Assembly: GCF_900104965.1 (NCBI RefSeq)
Contig: NZ_LT629757.1
Span: forward strand, 558,001-622,000
Direction: 5' to 3'
Origin: Nocardioides scoriae
Lineage (GTDB): Bacteria > Actinomycetota > Actinomycetes > Propionibacteriales > Nocardioidaceae
Length of the DNA: 64,000 nucleotides
A model generated the notes under the pieces. The model made no database searches. It worked only from the letters and a program-made list of their open reading frames with translations, and was not told the origin of the DNA. Shown in pieces: positions 53,191-62,758 of this stretch (its first letter is position 1; every line of letters starts with the position of its first letter). The position numbers were made by a program, and so were the translations under genes.

Positions 53191-53382
53191 GCCCGGTCCG
53201 CGTCGCGGGGCGTGCTGACACTGTCCGCTCGGCGCTCTCGGGCGTGCGCGGACTGCCCGGTCGGGGTCGTGGGGCGTACTGGAATCGCCCGGTCGGGGTC
53301 GTGGGGCGTACTGGAATCGCCCGGTCGGGGTCGTGGGGCGTGCTGGAATCGCCCGGTCGGGGTCGGGGGGCGTGCTGGAATT
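53191..53382. repeat. Tandem array 2: six 32-bp units, inverted relative of array 1
   Basis: Units at 53191 and 53223 (diverged) and 53255, 53287, 53319 and 53351 (near identical, beginning GCCCGGTCGGGGTCG and ending CTGGAAT(C/T)). A 28-nt degenerate unit precedes at 53163 and a degenerate one follows at 53383. The unit matches the reverse complement of array 1 at 23-24 of 32 positions. Confidence 0.88.
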
Positions 53383-53630
53383 GCCCGGTCGGCGGCTGTA
53401 CGGGGGCTCTGGGGGCCTGACGGCCGTTCTGGGGCGCCGGGGCGCACGTCGTGGGCCCGGGGGCCGACCACGTCGCGTACGGGCGCCAGAGCTCCGGAGG
53501 GCGTCCGCGCGCCCTCTGTCCCACTCGACCCTACGGAGCCCTCGGCCATCTCGACCCCCGCAGGGTCTCCGCCACTCCCGCGCGGGCCCCACGGCAGGGA
53601 GGCGTGTCCGGGAGCATCCGGGGACGCAGC
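53383..53630. other. Non-coding remainder between the L,D-transpeptidase and qcrB
   Basis: GC-rich sequence with decaying traces of array 2 in its first part. No gene, promoter or RNA is recognised; open frames here are composition-driven. Confidence 0.5.
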
Positions 53631-53660
53631 AGGGCCCGGGAGCGTGTGCTCCCGGGCCCT
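53631..53660 (-). terminator. Terminator of the qcr genes
   Basis: Perfect 13-bp stem (53631-53643, AGGGCCCGGGAGC, with 53648-53660) around GTGT, 27 nt after the qcrB stop. Confidence 0.82.
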
Positions 53661-53687
53661 GGCTGACGTGCTGGGTGGTGCCCCGGC

Positions 53688-55442
53688 TCAGCGGCTGCTG
53701 AGCTGGTTGTCCGACACGGACTCCTCGCGACCGTCGAACTGGTGGCCGTCGGCGGAGTGACCGCTCAGCGCCACGTCGTGCGCGTGCTCGAGCTGCGCGT
53801 GGTGGTGCGCCTCCTCGAGCTCCTCACGGGTGGGCTTCTGGATGTTGTCGCCGAACCACAGCTGCGAGAGCCGGGCGCGCACCCGGTCCTTGCGGGCCGT
53901 GGGGGAGGTGACGCCGTTCTGGTCGCTCTCCAGCGCCGGCACGAAGAGCTCGTCCCGGTCCCGCGCGGTCAGCGTGTAGCTGCGCTCGGTCGACAGCGGC
54001 AGGTGACGCTCGGTGTAGCCACCCTGCGCGTCGCGCATGATGACGCCGCTCTCGTAGCCGTGCAGCAGCTTCTCGCTGTCCGAGCGCTGGAGCGCGATGC
54101 ACCAGCGACGGGCGATGAAGAAGGCGATGACCGGTCCGATGAACACCGCTCCACGCATGAAGTAGGTGATCTGGTTGATGCTCAGACCCATCTTGATGGC
54201 GATGATGTCGTTGCCGCCGGCGGCCCACATGAGGCCGTAGAAGGTCATCAGCGCGACCATCAGACCGGTGCGGGTCGGGGCGTTGCGCGGACGCTCCAGC
54301 AAGTGGTGGTCCCGCTTGTCGCCGGTGATCCACGACTCCAGGAACGGCAGCATCATCAGGATCGTGAACATCAGGCCCGGGAGCACGATGATCGGGAGGA
54401 AGACGTTCCACGAGAGCGTCACGCCGAGGAAGTGGGACTCGATGCCCGGCATGATGCGCAGCGCGCCGTCCGGCCAGCCCATGTACCAGTCGGGCTGGGA
54501 CCCTGCGGTGACCTCGGCCGGGTTGTAGGGACCGTAGGCCCACACCGGGTTGATCGAGATCAGGCCGCCCATGACGACCAGGACGCCGAAGACCACGAAG
54601 AAGAACCCGCCGGCCTTGGCGGCGTACACGGGCAGCATCGGGAAGCCGACGACGTTCTGCTCCGTGCGGCCGGGTCCGGGCCACTGGGTGTGCTTGTGGT
54701 AGACGAGCAGCAGCATGTGCGCGGCGATCAGGCCGAGCAGGACGCCCGGGATGAGCAGCACGTGCACGGTGTAGAGCCGCGGGATGATCGAGTCACCCGG
54801 GAACTCGCCGCCGAAGAGGAAGAACGACGCGTAGGTGCCGATGACCGGGATGGACTTCATGAAGCCGTCCGCGGCGCGGATGCCGGTGCCGGACAGCAGG
54901 TCGTCGGGCAGGGAGTACCCGGTGAAGCCCTCGAGCGTGCCCAGGAGCAGCAGCAGCGAGCCGATGACCCAGTTGAGCTCGCGCGGCTTGCGGAACGCGC
55001 CCGTGAAGTAGACGCGGAGCAGGTGGACCATCATCGAGGCGACGAAGATCATCGCCGCCCAGTGGTGGACCTGGCGCATCAGCAGGCCGCCGCGGATGTC
55101 GAAGGAGATGTGCAGCGCGGAGGCGTAGGCCTCCGACATCTCCAGGCCGCGCAGCGGCGAGTAGGACCCGTCGTAGACGACCTCGGCCATGCTCGGGCGG
55201 TACCACAGGGTCAGGAAGACACCCGTCAGCAGCAGCACGATGAAGCTCCACAGAGCGATCTCACCGAGCATGAACGACCAGTGGTCGGGGAAGACCTTGC
55301 GGAGGTTCTTCTTGGCCAGCCCGGCGAGGCCGAGCCGGTCGTCGGCCCACGTGGCGGCAGCGCCGACCTTCGAGGGCTTCTCGGCCTTGGCGGCCGACTT
55401 TCCGTTGGTGCGAGCGACGGTGTCAGCGCTCATGTCTGTCAC
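53688..55442 (-). CDS. qcrB: Cytochrome bc1 complex cytochrome b subunit
   Basis: Quinol-oxidising subunit of the bcc complex, 584 residues. Heme histidines lie in the second and fourth spans (LLMRQVHHWAAMIFVASMMVHLLRV and VHVLLIPGVLLGLIAAHMLLLVYHKH). GYSLPDDLLSGTG is near the Qo site, and NPVWAYGPYNPAEVTAGSQPDWYMGW carries the actinobacterial PDWY form of the PEWY motif. The long cytoplasmic tail (HPLSTERSY, EELEEAHHHAQLEHAHDVALSGHSADG) is actinobacteria-specific. GTG at 55442 overlaps the qcrA stop (GTGA). This is the target of bc1 inhibitors such as Q203. Confidence 0.96.
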   Translation of the reverse strand: MTDMSADTVARTNGKSAAKAEKPSKVGAAATWADDRLGLAGLAKKNLRKVFPDHWSFMLGEIALWSFIVLLLTGVFLTLWYRPSMAEVVYDGSYSPLRGLEMSEAYASALHISFDIRGGLLMRQVHHWAAMIFVASMMVHLLRVYFTGAFRKPRELNWVIGSLLLLLGTLEGFTGYSLPDDLLSGTGIRAADGFMKSIPVIGTYASFFLFGGEFPGDSIIPRLYTVHVLLIPGVLLGLIAAHMLLLVYHKHTQWPGPGRTEQNVVGFPMLPVYAAKAGGFFFVVFGVLVVMGGLISINPVWAYGPYNPAEVTAGSQPDWYMGWPDGALRIMPGIESHFLGVTLSWNVFLPIIVLPGLMFTILMMLPFLESWITGDKRDHHLLERPRNAPTRTGLMVALMTFYGLMWAAGGNDIIAIKMGLSINQITYFMRGAVFIGPVIAFFIARRWCIALQRSDSEKLLHGYESGVIMRDAQGGYTERHLPLSTERSYTLTARDRDELFVPALESDQNGVTSPTARKDRVRARLSQLWFGDNIQKPTREELEEAHHHAQLEHAHDVALSGHSADGHQFDGREESVSDNQLSSR

Positions 55443-56491
55443 GCTCCAGGCTCATCGTTGTTGCGCTCCCAGAAGCTGGGCCCCACGGCTTCGGTGAAGT
55501 CGCTGGTGGCGATCAGGTAGCCCTCCCCGTCCACGGCCAACGGGAGCTGCGGCAGGTGACGGGCGGCAGGCCCGAAGATCACCTTGCCGTTGTCGGCGAG
55601 GTCGAAGGTGGACTGGTGGCAGGGGCACAGCAGGTGGTGCGTCTGCTGCTCCCACAGGGAGATCGGGCACCCGACGTGGGTGCAGATCTTGGAGTAGCAC
55701 AGGATGCCGTCGACGCCCCAGTTCTCGCGGCCGGGCCAGGGCTTGATGTCGTCGGGCTGCATGCGTACGACGATCACCGCGGCCTTGGCCTTCTCGACCT
55801 GGAGCTCGATGCCTTCGTACTTCGGCTCGCCCTCTTCGTCGTCCTCGAAGAAGACGGCGGGCTCGCCGTTGACGAGCTGGCCGACCTCCATGTCCTGAGG
55901 GCGGATCGGGGTGCCGCTGACGTCCTGGACGACACGCATGCCGCGCTTCCAGACCGTCGTGGTGAGCTTGTCGCCGGGCAGCGGACCGAGGTCGCGCAGC
56001 ATGATGACCGCAGGCGCGCCGAGCAGCAGGACCGAGCCCAGCAGGCTGTTGCGGATGAGGGGGCGGCGAGCGATGCCGCTCTCCTCGGTGCCGAGGCGGA
56101 GCGCGGCGAGCGTCTCCTCCTTGTCCTCGTCGCTGGACGACGCGGCGTGGCGGTACTCGACGATCTCGGTGTCGGCCATGAGCTTGCGGGCCCACTGGAT
56201 GGTGCCGATGCCGATGAGCAGCAGGGCCAGCCCGAGGAACAGGCCCATCGTCAGGTTGGAGGCACCGAAGCCCAGGATGACGTCGGGCTCGTCGCCGACC
56301 TGGAAGACGAAGTAGGAGACGCAGAAGGCCAGCGTGCACAGGGCCGAGAGCCCGAAGAAGAGCGAGACCTGGCGCTCGGCACGCTTCTCGGCGCGCTCGT
56401 CGACGTCGGTGGGACGGGGGAGGTGCGCGGGGAGACCGGGGTCGGCGATCGGGTCGGCCTCGACCCTGGCGAGCTCGTGCTGGTCGCTCAT
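55439..56491 (-). CDS. qcrA: Rieske iron-sulfur subunit of cytochrome bc1
   Basis: A 350-residue Rieske protein with the three N-terminal membrane spans of actinobacteria (LFFGLSALCTLAFCVSYFVF; NLTMGLFLGLALLLIGIG; LLGSVLLLGAPAVIML). Cluster ligands: C270-T-H272 and C289-P-C-H292 (ICTHVGCPI and CPCHQSTF), with Cys275 and Cys291 as the supporting disulfide. ATG at 56491 overlaps the qcrC stop (ATGA). Downstream it overlaps qcrB. The 40-residue N-terminus is acidic. Confidence 0.96.
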   Translation of the reverse strand: MSDQHELARVEADPIADPGLPAHLPRPTDVDERAEKRAERQVSLFFGLSALCTLAFCVSYFVFQVGDEPDVILGFGASNLTMGLFLGLALLLIGIGTIQWARKLMADTEIVEYRHAASSSDEDKEETLAALRLGTEESGIARRPLIRNSLLGSVLLLGAPAVIMLRDLGPLPGDKLTTTVWKRGMRVVQDVSGTPIRPQDMEVGQLVNGEPAVFFEDDEEGEPKYEGIELQVEKAKAAVIVVRMQPDDIKPWPGRENWGVDGILCYSKICTHVGCPISLWEQQTHHLLCPCHQSTFDLADNGKVIFGPAARHLPQLPLAVDGEGYLIATSDFTEAVGPSFWERNNDEPGA

Positions 56492-57357
56492 GCTGCGCCC
56501 TTCTTCTTCGTCGAGCGGGTGGAGTGGGCCGCGATCCAGACCGCGAACCCGACCAGTCCGCCGATCCCGATGAGCCAGGCGGCGAGGCCCTCGGTGACGG
56601 GGCCGAGCGAGCCGAGCTGGAAGCCGCCGTAGGCGGGGGAGTCCTGGCGCTTGTTGAGGTAGGCGATGATGTCGCGCTTGTCCTCGGGGGTCAGGACCTC
56701 GTCGGAGAACACCGGCATCTGCTGCGGACCGGTGAGCATGGCCTCGAAGATGTGCTTGTTGGAGACGCCGTCCAGCGAGGGCGCGAAGCGACCGCGGGGC
56801 AGGGCGCCACCGGCGCCGGCGAAGTTGTGGCACGCCGTGCAGTTGGTGCGGAACAGCTCACCGCCGCGGACGACGGACTCGTTCTCGACGCCGGAGGTGT
56901 CGTAGTCCTCCTCGGCGGGGACGGCCGGGCCGGGGCCCAGCGAGTCGACGTACGCCGCGAGGGCCTCGATCTCCTGGGCGTCGTAGACCGGGGGCTTGCG
57001 CAGCGCCTGGCCGCCGGGCTGGGCCATGGGCATGCGACCGGTGCCGACCTGGAAGTCGACCGAGGCGGCGCCCACGCCGATGAGCGAGGGGCCGTACTGG
57101 TTGCCCTGCGCGGTGGGGATGCCCTCGCCGTTCTTGCCGTGGCAGGAGGCGCAGCCGACCAGGAACAGCGCGCGGCCCTGGGCCACGGTGTCCTCGTCGG
57201 CGGTCTTGGTCTCGGCGGTGGCGGGGGACAGGACGGAGTAGAGCCCGCCCGTCATGAGCAGCGCCACGAGGACCACGAGGGGTCCCGCGGCACGGCTGCG
57301 GCGCCGCGCCGAGATGCGGCCGGTGAGCCGGCTGCCGAGCTTCTGCGTGAGTCGCAC
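56488..57357 (-). CDS. qcrC: Diheme cytochrome c subunit of cytochrome bc1
   Basis: A 289-residue diheme c-type cytochrome that passes electrons straight to the aa3 oxidase, replacing soluble cytochrome c. Heme sites C69-AS-C72-H and C173-TA-C176-H; methionine ligands probably in GRMPMAQPGG and GPQQMPVFSDEV. A membrane-anchored N-terminus (GPLVVLVALLMTGGLYSVL) and a C-terminal span (GLAAWLIGIGGLVGFAVWIAAH). GTG at 57357, 40 nt after ctaE. Confidence 0.95.
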   Translation of the reverse strand: MRLTQKLGSRLTGRISARRRSRAAGPLVVLVALLMTGGLYSVLSPATAETKTADEDTVAQGRALFLVGCASCHGKNGEGIPTAQGNQYGPSLIGVGAASVDFQVGTGRMPMAQPGGQALRKPPVYDAQEIEALAAYVDSLGPGPAVPAEEDYDTSGVENESVVRGGELFRTNCTACHNFAGAGGALPRGRFAPSLDGVSNKHIFEAMLTGPQQMPVFSDEVLTPEDKRDIIAYLNKRQDSPAYGGFQLGSLGPVTEGLAAWLIGIGGLVGFAVWIAAHSTRSTKKKGAA

Positions 57358-57397
57358 CAGTGCGTCCTTCGGGGGAGTCTGAGACTGCTGGGGGGAA

Positions 57398-58036
57398 CTA
57401 CTTGATCAAGTAGACGGTCGCGAACAAGCCGACCCACACGACGTCGACGAAGTGCCAGTAGTACGACACCACGATCGCCGTGACGGCCTGCTCGTGCGTG
57501 AACTTGCGGGCCAGGTAGGTGCGCCCGAGGACGAAGAGGAACGCGATCAGGCCGCCGAGGACGTGGATGCCGTGGAAGCCGGTCGCGAGGTAGAACACGG
57601 TGCCGTAGGCCGACGAGGGGATGGTGAGGCCCTCGTGGACGAGCTCGGCGTACTCGAACGCCTGGCCGCCGATGAAGATGGCGCCCATGACGTAGGTGAG
57701 GATGAACCACTCGCGCAGGCCCCACAGCTTGAACTGGTGGAGCTTGCCGGTGCGGCTGACGATGCCGTCCTCCGCCTTGAAGACGCCCAGCTGGCAGGTC
57801 ACCGAGGACAGCACGAGGATGATCGTGTTGGCCGAGGAGAACGGCACGTTGAGCAGCTCGGTCTCCTGGGCCCACAGCTCGGGGCTCACCGCGCGGATCG
57901 TGAAGTAGGCGGCGAACAGGGCCGCGAAGAACATCAGCTCGCTGGAGAGCCACACGATCGTGCCCACGCTGACCATGCTGGGTCGATCGTGGTGCCCGTG
58001 GAGCCGGGATGCCGGGATAGCCGTTGCAGTCGCCAC
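57398..58036 (-). CDS. ctaE: Cytochrome c oxidase subunit III
   Basis: A 212-residue subunit with five membrane spans ([95 protein letters not shown] and [28 protein letters not shown]). The glutamate in SSELMFF and the WHFVDVVW end are conserved. It heads the ctaE-qcrC-qcrA-qcrB set on the minus strand. GTG at 58036; AATAAT (58048-58043) 6 nt upstream or TAATGT 4 nt upstream may be the -10, again leaderless. Confidence 0.95.
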   Translation of the reverse strand: MATATAIPASRLHGHHDRPSMVSVGTIVWLSSELMFFAALFAAYFTIRAVSPELWAQETELLNVPFSSANTIILVLSSVTCQLGVFKAEDGIVSRTGKLHQFKLWGLREWFILTYVMGAIFIGGQAFEYAELVHEGLTIPSSAYGTVFYLATGFHGIHVLGGLIAFLFVLGRTYLARKFTHEQAVTAIVVSYYWHFVDVVWVGLFATVYLIK

Positions 58037-58105
58037 GTGGACATTATTGCCTGACCCTGTGAAGCGGGCATCCCTGGGCCCGGTGTTTTGCTGAGAACCG
58101 CGGCC

Positions 58106-58111
58106 TAACCT
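58106..58111 (+). promoter_or_regulatory. Leaderless -10 of ctaG
   Basis: TAACCT ends 6 nt before the second of two adjacent GTG codons (58118), favouring that start over 58115. Confidence 0.6.
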
Positions 58112-58117
58112 GGAGTG

Positions 58118-59011
58118 GTGCCGCCCTTCTCCCCGTCCGCCATCCTCACCGAGTGGGGCATCTCGCCGGTCCTGTTCGTGCTCACCGTGTGGGCGGCGGG
58201 GCTCTACCTGTACGCCGTGTGGCGTCTCCACGAGCGCGGCGACCGCTGGCCCGTGGGCCGCACGCTCGCCTTCGTCGGCGGCGGGATCGGGGTGTTCTTC
58301 TTCGCCACGTCGTCGGGCCTGGCGGCGTACGACACCACGCTGCTGAGCGTCCACATGGTCCAGCACATGCTGCTGTCGATGGTGGTGCCGGTGATGTGCG
58401 CCCTGGGCGCCCCGGTCACCCTGGCGCTGCGCACCCTGCCGCGGCGGCCCCGGCGCTGGCTGCTGGCCGTGCTGCACTCCCGCCTCGCCCGGGTGCTGAC
58501 CTTCGCGCCGCTGGCCCTGGCCCTCTACGTGCTGAGCCCGTGGGCCCTCTACTTCACCGGCTGGTACGACGCCACCCTGCGCTCGGACCTGCTCCACGAG
58601 CTGATGCACGTCCACCTGGTGCTCGTCGGGGCGCTGTTCTTCACCCCCGTGCTCGGCGTGGACCCGGTGCCGGGGCGGGTGAGCCACCCGTTCCGCCTGC
58701 TGATGCTGATGCTCACGCTGCCGTTCCACGCCTTCCTCGGCGTCACGATCATGGGCCAGACCCGGCTGATCGGCGGCGACTGGTACCCCTCGCTCAGGGC
58801 CTCGATGCCCTGGCTGCCCGACCCGTACGCCGACCAGCACCTCGCCGGCGGCATCCTGTGGGGATCGGGCGACCTGATCGCCCTGACGATGTTCGTGGTG
58901 CTGTTCGTGCAGTGGGTGCGCGCCTCGCACGCCGAGGCCCGCCGCGAGGACCGCCGGCTGGACCGGCTCGACGCCCAGCGCGCCGCCGGGGCCGAGCCCA
59001 CCAGGCGGTAG
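58118..59011 (+). CDS. ctaG: Cytochrome c oxidase assembly protein, CtaG (caa3 type)
   Basis: A 297-residue membrane protein with seven or so spans. [24 protein letters not shown] and [26 protein letters not shown] hold paired histidines likely to bind copper, and [24 protein letters not shown] another. This is the PF09678-type CtaG, linked to CuB insertion; it is unrelated to the Cox11-type CtaG. The C-terminal helix ([19 protein letters not shown]) is charged. It is divergent from ctaE, whose product belongs to the same oxidase. Confidence 0.9.
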   Translation: MPPFSPSAILTEWGISPVLFVLTVWAAGLYLYAVWRLHERGDRWPVGRTLAFVGGGIGVFFFATSSGLAAYDTTLLSVHMVQHMLLSMVVPVMCALGAPVTLALRTLPRRPRRWLLAVLHSRLARVLTFAPLALALYVLSPWALYFTGWYDATLRSDLLHELMHVHLVLVGALFFTPVLGVDPVPGRVSHPFRLLMLMLTLPFHAFLGVTIMGQTRLIGGDWYPSLRASMPWLPDPYADQHLAGGILWGSGDLIALTMFVVLFVQWVRASHAEARREDRRLDRLDAQRAAGAEPTRR

Positions 59012-59014
59012 CAT
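59009..59014 (+). promoter_or_regulatory. Leaderless -10 of the receiver-like gene
   Basis: TAGCAT overlaps the ctaG stop codon (TAG) and ends 7 nt before the GTG at 59022. Confidence 0.55.
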
Positions 59015-59021
59015 CCGCGGC

Positions 59022-59453
59022 GTGACCTCCGCCTCCTCGCACGCCTCCTCGTCCCGGGCCTCGCTGCGGGTCCTCGTCTACAGCGACGACGCCGACACCC
59101 GCGAGCAGGTGATCCTCGCGCTCGGTCGCCGCCCCCACCCCGACCTGCCCGAGGTGGAGTACGTCGAGGTCGCCACCGAGCCGGTCGTGATCCAGCAGAT
59201 GGACGCCGGCGGCGTCGACCTGGCCATCCTCGACGGCGAGGCCGTGCCCGCGGGCGGCATGGGGATCGCCAAGCAGCTCAAGGACGAGATCTACCGCTGC
59301 CCCCCGGTGCTGGTGCTCACCGGGCGCGTGCAGGACAACTGGCTCGCGACCTGGTCGCGGGCCGAGGCCGCCGTCGCGCACCCCCTGGACCCGATCGAGC
59401 TGGCCGAGACCGTGATCCGGCTGCTGCGATCGCGGGTCCCGGCCCAGACGTGA
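59022..59453 (+). CDS. Receiver-domain-like protein
   Basis: A 143-residue protein shaped like a stand-alone response-regulator receiver: [20 protein letters not shown] at the N-terminus, [22 protein letters not shown] where the phospho-acceptor strand would be (Asp in ILDGE), [12 protein letters not shown] with the switch threonine and [22 protein letters not shown] at the end. The usual lysine before PLDP is replaced by His, and the first acidic pair is SDD. It may bind without being phosphorylated. The stop overlaps the trpD start (GTGA). Confidence 0.75.
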   Translation: MTSASSHASSSRASLRVLVYSDDADTREQVILALGRRPHPDLPEVEYVEVATEPVVIQQMDAGGVDLAILDGEAVPAGGMGIAKQLKDEIYRCPPVLVLTGRVQDNWLATWSRAEAAVAHPLDPIELAETVIRLLRSRVPAQT

Positions 59454-60502
59454 GCCCAGACGTGAGCCCCGAGGTGAGCGGCTCCAGCTGGCCCGAGGTG
59501 CTGGGCGGCCTGGTCGCCGGCACCGACCTGACGGTCGAGCAGACCGCGTGGGCGATGTCACAGGTCCTGGCCGGCACGGCCACCTCGGCGCAGGTCGCCG
59601 GGTTCGCGGTGGCGCTGCGGGCCAAGGGCGAGACGGTCGACGAGATGGAGGGCCTGGTCGAGGCGATGTACGCCGCGGCCACCCCGCTGTCGGTGCCCGG
59701 GCGCCTGCTCGACGTCGTCGGCACGGGCGGCGATCGCTCCTTCTCGGTCAACATCTCGACCATGGCCGCCATCGTCGCGGCCGGCGCGGGCGCCGTGGTC
59801 GTCAAGCACGGCAACCGCTCGGCGTCGTCCAAGGCCGGCAGCGCCGACGTGCTCGAGCAGCTCGGCATCCGGCTGGACCTGCCCGCCTCCACCGTCGCGC
59901 GCGTCGCGGGCGAGGCCGGCATCACCTTCTGCTTCGCGGCCGCCTTCCACCCCGCCCTGCGGTACGCCGCCACGGCCCGCAGCGAGCTCGGCATCGGCAC
60001 CACCTTCAACTTCCTCGGCCCGATCGCCAACCCCGCCCGTCCGCAGGCCCAGGCGATCGGCTGCGCCGACCTGCGGATGGCGCCCGTCCTGGCCGGCGTC
60101 TTCGCCCGGCGCGGCGTGGACGCCTGGGTGTTCCGCGGCGACGACGGCCTCGACGAGCTGACCACGACCACCACCTCGCGCGTGTGGACGGTCCGCGACG
60201 GCGAGGTCGTCGCGCAGGTCCTCGACCCGGCCCGGCTCGGCGTCCCGCGCGGCACCGCCGAGGGGCTGCGCGGCCGCGACGCGGCGTACAACGCGGCGGT
60301 GGTGCGGCGCCTGCTCGACGGCGAGCGCGGCCCGGTGCGCGACGCGGTGGTCCTCAACGCCGGAGCCGCCCTGGCGGTCCACGCCGCGGCCGACGGCCCG
60401 CTCGAGGAGCAGGTCGCGACCGGGATGCGGCGGGCCGACGAGGCCCTGGACTCCGGCGCGGCCCGGGCCGCGCTCGAGCGCTGGGTCGCCGCGACCCGCT
60501 GA
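59450..60502 (+). CDS. trpD: Anthranilate phosphoribosyltransferase
   Basis: Second step of tryptophan synthesis, 350 residues. [68 protein letters not shown] (PRPP and anthranilate sites), [37 protein letters not shown] and [11 protein letters not shown] are all diagnostic. Three consecutive 12-nt repeats starting GTGAGCCC at 59450, 59462 and 59474 offer three in-frame GTG starts; the first overlaps the receiver-gene stop. It lies alone, without other trp genes, 1 nt from the convergent glycosyltransferase stop. Confidence 0.95.
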   Translation: MSPDVSPEVSGSSWPEVLGGLVAGTDLTVEQTAWAMSQVLAGTATSAQVAGFAVALRAKGETVDEMEGLVEAMYAAATPLSVPGRLLDVVGTGGDRSFSVNISTMAAIVAAGAGAVVVKHGNRSASSKAGSADVLEQLGIRLDLPASTVARVAGEAGITFCFAAAFHPALRYAATARSELGIGTTFNFLGPIANPARPQAQAIGCADLRMAPVLAGVFARRGVDAWVFRGDDGLDELTTTTTSRVWTVRDGEVVAQVLDPARLGVPRGTAEGLRGRDAAYNAAVVRRLLDGERGPVRDAVVLNAGAALAVHAAADGPLEEQVATGMRRADEALDSGAARAALERWVAATR

Positions 60503-60503
60503 G

Positions 60504-61286
60504 CTAGCCCGCCAGCGCGGCGCGCGCCACGTTGCGGTCCACCCGCCGCTTGGCCAGCCGCAGCGCCCAGCGACCGGGCCAGCGCCCCACGTCGTACGCC
60601 GCGGCGACCGGACGCGGCATGTAGCGCATCCGCACCTGGTCCGACTCCTCCATCGAGGCCTCGCCCTGCTCGACGGTCGAGGAGCCCGCGTGCCAGCGGA
60701 ACGCCGCCAGCGTCCGCGGCACCGCCACCACCCGGCCACGTCGCCGCAGCCGCAGGAACAGGTCGAGGTCGAGCGCGAGCCGCACCGACTCGTCCAGCCC
60801 GCCGACCGCCCGCACCGCGTCGTACCGCATCAGGGAGCCCGGCTGGGGCACCAGGTTCGGTCCGAACGTGAGGATCGCGCGGGCCAGTCGGCCGGCGCGG
60901 CTGCGGAACACCACCTGGTCGCGGTCGTCGACGTAGTCGCACCAGCCGTACGCCAGCACCGCCCGGTCGTCGGCCTCGAGCGCGGCGACCGTGGTGTCGA
61001 GCGATCCCGGCGCGAGCAGGTCGTCGTCACCGAGCCACGCGAACCACGTCGTGCCGGGCCGCGCGGCGGCCAGGCCGGCGTTGAGGGCCCCGGAGATGCC
61101 GCCGCGCCCGGGGTCGGCGACCCGCCGTGCCCCGACCCGCTCGAGGGCGTCCCCGAGGTCGGCGCCGCGCGGGGCCACCACGACGAGGTCGACGTCGTCG
61201 CGGCCCTGGGCGGCGATGGAGGCCAGGCTGCGCTCCAGGAGCTCGGGGCGACGACCGAGCGTGGGCACGACGAACAGGACGCTCAT
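60504..61286 (-). CDS. Family 2 glycosyltransferase
   Basis: A 260-residue GT-A enzyme: MSVLFVVPTLGRRPELLERSLASIAAQ, GISGALNAGLAAARPGTTWFAWLGDDDLLAPGSL (metal-binding DDD), GLDESVRLALDLDLFLRLRRRGRVVAVP and WHAGSSTV. The sugar donor is unknown; it likely acts on a cell-surface polysaccharide or lipid. The last 45 residues are basic. The ATG overlaps the stop of the upstream gene (ATGA), and it is the last of four coupled minus-strand genes. Confidence 0.88.
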   Translation of the reverse strand: MSVLFVVPTLGRRPELLERSLASIAAQGRDDVDLVVVAPRGADLGDALERVGARRVADPGRGGISGALNAGLAAARPGTTWFAWLGDDDLLAPGSLDTTVAALEADDRAVLAYGWCDYVDDRDQVVFRSRAGRLARAILTFGPNLVPQPGSLMRYDAVRAVGGLDESVRLALDLDLFLRLRRRGRVVAVPRTLAAFRWHAGSSTVEQGEASMEESDQVRMRYMPRPVAAAYDVGRWPGRWALRLAKRRVDRNVARAALAG

Positions 61287-62758
61287 GCGCGCACCTCCGG
61301 ACGCAGGGCGACGTCGGCCGGGGGAGCGGGCACCGCTCGGCCGGGCCGGGCAGGAAGGGCGGCCACCGCGACCCCCGCCACGGCCAGCAGCGCCACGACG
61401 GCGAGCCCGCCGGGGACGGCCAGGACGAAGGTGCCCGGGAAGTCGGCCCGGCGCTCGTCGAGGGTGACGGCGACGACGGAGGAGACGTGGGCGAGGGCGA
61501 CGAGCGCGAGCACGAGGGCGACGAGCGGGCGCGCCGGGGCGCTGCCCCGCCGCTCCAGCGCCAGCCCGGCGAGCGCGGGCAGCCCGACGGCCAGCGGCAG
61601 GGCGTAGCGGCCCTGCCAGGCGTAGCCCTGGCTGCTGTAGGACACGAAGGTCAGGGCCAGGGGCACCGCGAACCACGCGGCGAGGACGAGTCCCGCGACG
61701 ACGCGCACGCGGCTCCGGGCCACGAGGGCGCCGTACCCCCACAGGACGGCGAGGACGGCGATCCAGCAGGTGTAGACCCACGAGGGCGCCGGCTCGTTGC
61801 GCGTCGGGAAGGCCGCGATGGTCTGCATCGCCCACAGGAACTGCTGGACCGCGAGCATGGGCAGCTCGAGCGGCGGCTGGTCGGTGGGGCCGGACAGGGC
61901 GTTGGTGTCGGCGTACCGGATCCAGGCCAGGCACCCGGCCGCGCAGGCCGCCACCGTCAGTGCCGCCCCGGCGGCTGGGCCGCGCTCGGCACGCAGCCGG
62001 GACGCCCACCAGGTCCGGGGACGCAGCAGCAGCACGGCGAGCAGCACGAGGAAGAGCCACATCAGGCCGGTGGTGTGGGTGACCAGGACCGTGACCGAGC
62101 CGAGGGTGAGCCACCCCCACGTCGGCGGCCCGTCGCGCTGGACCAGGCTCAGGCCGGCGGCCCAGACGAGGACGGCGCCCGCGTAGCCGACCGCGTTGGG
62201 GGCCGCGACAGCTCCGCTCTGCACCAGGACCGGGGTGCAGGCGACAGCCAGGGCGAGCAGGGGCCAGCCCGTGCGCGACCAGCCGGCGGTGACCGCGGCG
62301 GCGGTCCCGAGCAGCAGGCTGGTGAGCACCGCGGTGGCCAGGCGCATCACCACCAGGGCCGCGACCCCGTCGAACGGTCGGGCCACGGTGCCCACCACGG
62401 CGTAGAACACGGGGTCGTAGGACTCCGCGGCCGAGGCCACCAGTGCCCGGCCGTCGGCCGTCAAGCCGGCGGAGCGGCAGTTGTCGGGGCGGGTGTAGAG
62501 GTACGACGAGCACACCGGCCCGGCCGCCGCGACCAGCTCCGGCGCGACCGGGACCAGACCGCCCCGCCCGCTGCGCGCCTCGGAGACCGCGCGCAGCTCG
62601 CCGTGGGCCACCGCGTCGGCCTTGTAGGCGTGGTCGAACTCGTCGGCACCGCGGAAGGCGGGCAGCGCCAGCACCCAGGCGAGCTCGAGCAGCAGGGACC
62701 CGACGAACACCGCCAGGAAGACCCGGTGGGGGAGCCTCGCGTCCCGGGGTGGCCTCAC
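61283..62758 (-). CDS. DUF2142-type multi-pass membrane protein
   Basis: A 491-residue membrane protein with about 11-12 spans. The first span (RVFLAVFVGSLLLELAWVLALPAFRGADEFDHAYKADAVAHGEL) is followed by the DEFDHAYKAD block, which matches the DUF2142 family of putative glycosyltransferase or polymer-export proteins. Later GYAWQGRYALPLAVGLPALAGLAL is also typical. GTG at 62758 overlaps the stop of the DUF2304 gene (GTGA). It overlaps the glycosyltransferase downstream, so the four form a tight operon. Confidence 0.82.
   Translation of the reverse strand: MRPPRDARLPHRVFLAVFVGSLLLELAWVLALPAFRGADEFDHAYKADAVAHGELRAVSEARSGRGGLVPVAPELVAAAGPVCSSYLYTRPDNCRSAGLTADGRALVASAAESYDPVFYAVVGTVARPFDGVAALVVMRLATAVLTSLLLGTAAAVTAGWSRTGWPLLALAVACTPVLVQSGAVAAPNAVGYAGAVLVWAAGLSLVQRDGPPTWGWLTLGSVTVLVTHTTGLMWLFLVLLAVLLLRPRTWWASRLRAERGPAAGAALTVAACAAGCLAWIRYADTNALSGPTDQPPLELPMLAVQQFLWAMQTIAAFPTRNEPAPSWVYTCWIAVLAVLWGYGALVARSRVRVVAGLVLAAWFAVPLALTFVSYSSQGYAWQGRYALPLAVGLPALAGLALERRGSAPARPLVALVLALVALAHVSSVVAVTLDERRADFPGTFVLAVPGGLAVVALLAVAGVAVAALPARPGRAVPAPPADVALRPEVRA

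Noticed and set aside
52941-53382. CRISPR array
   Set aside because: The 32-bp units are contiguous with no unique spacers, and no cas gene is in the window.
53138-53760. Open frames on both strands across the second tandem array
   Set aside because: Frames are created by the 32-bp GC-rich repeat. The period is not a multiple of three, so the product changes frame-register every unit, and there is no family match.
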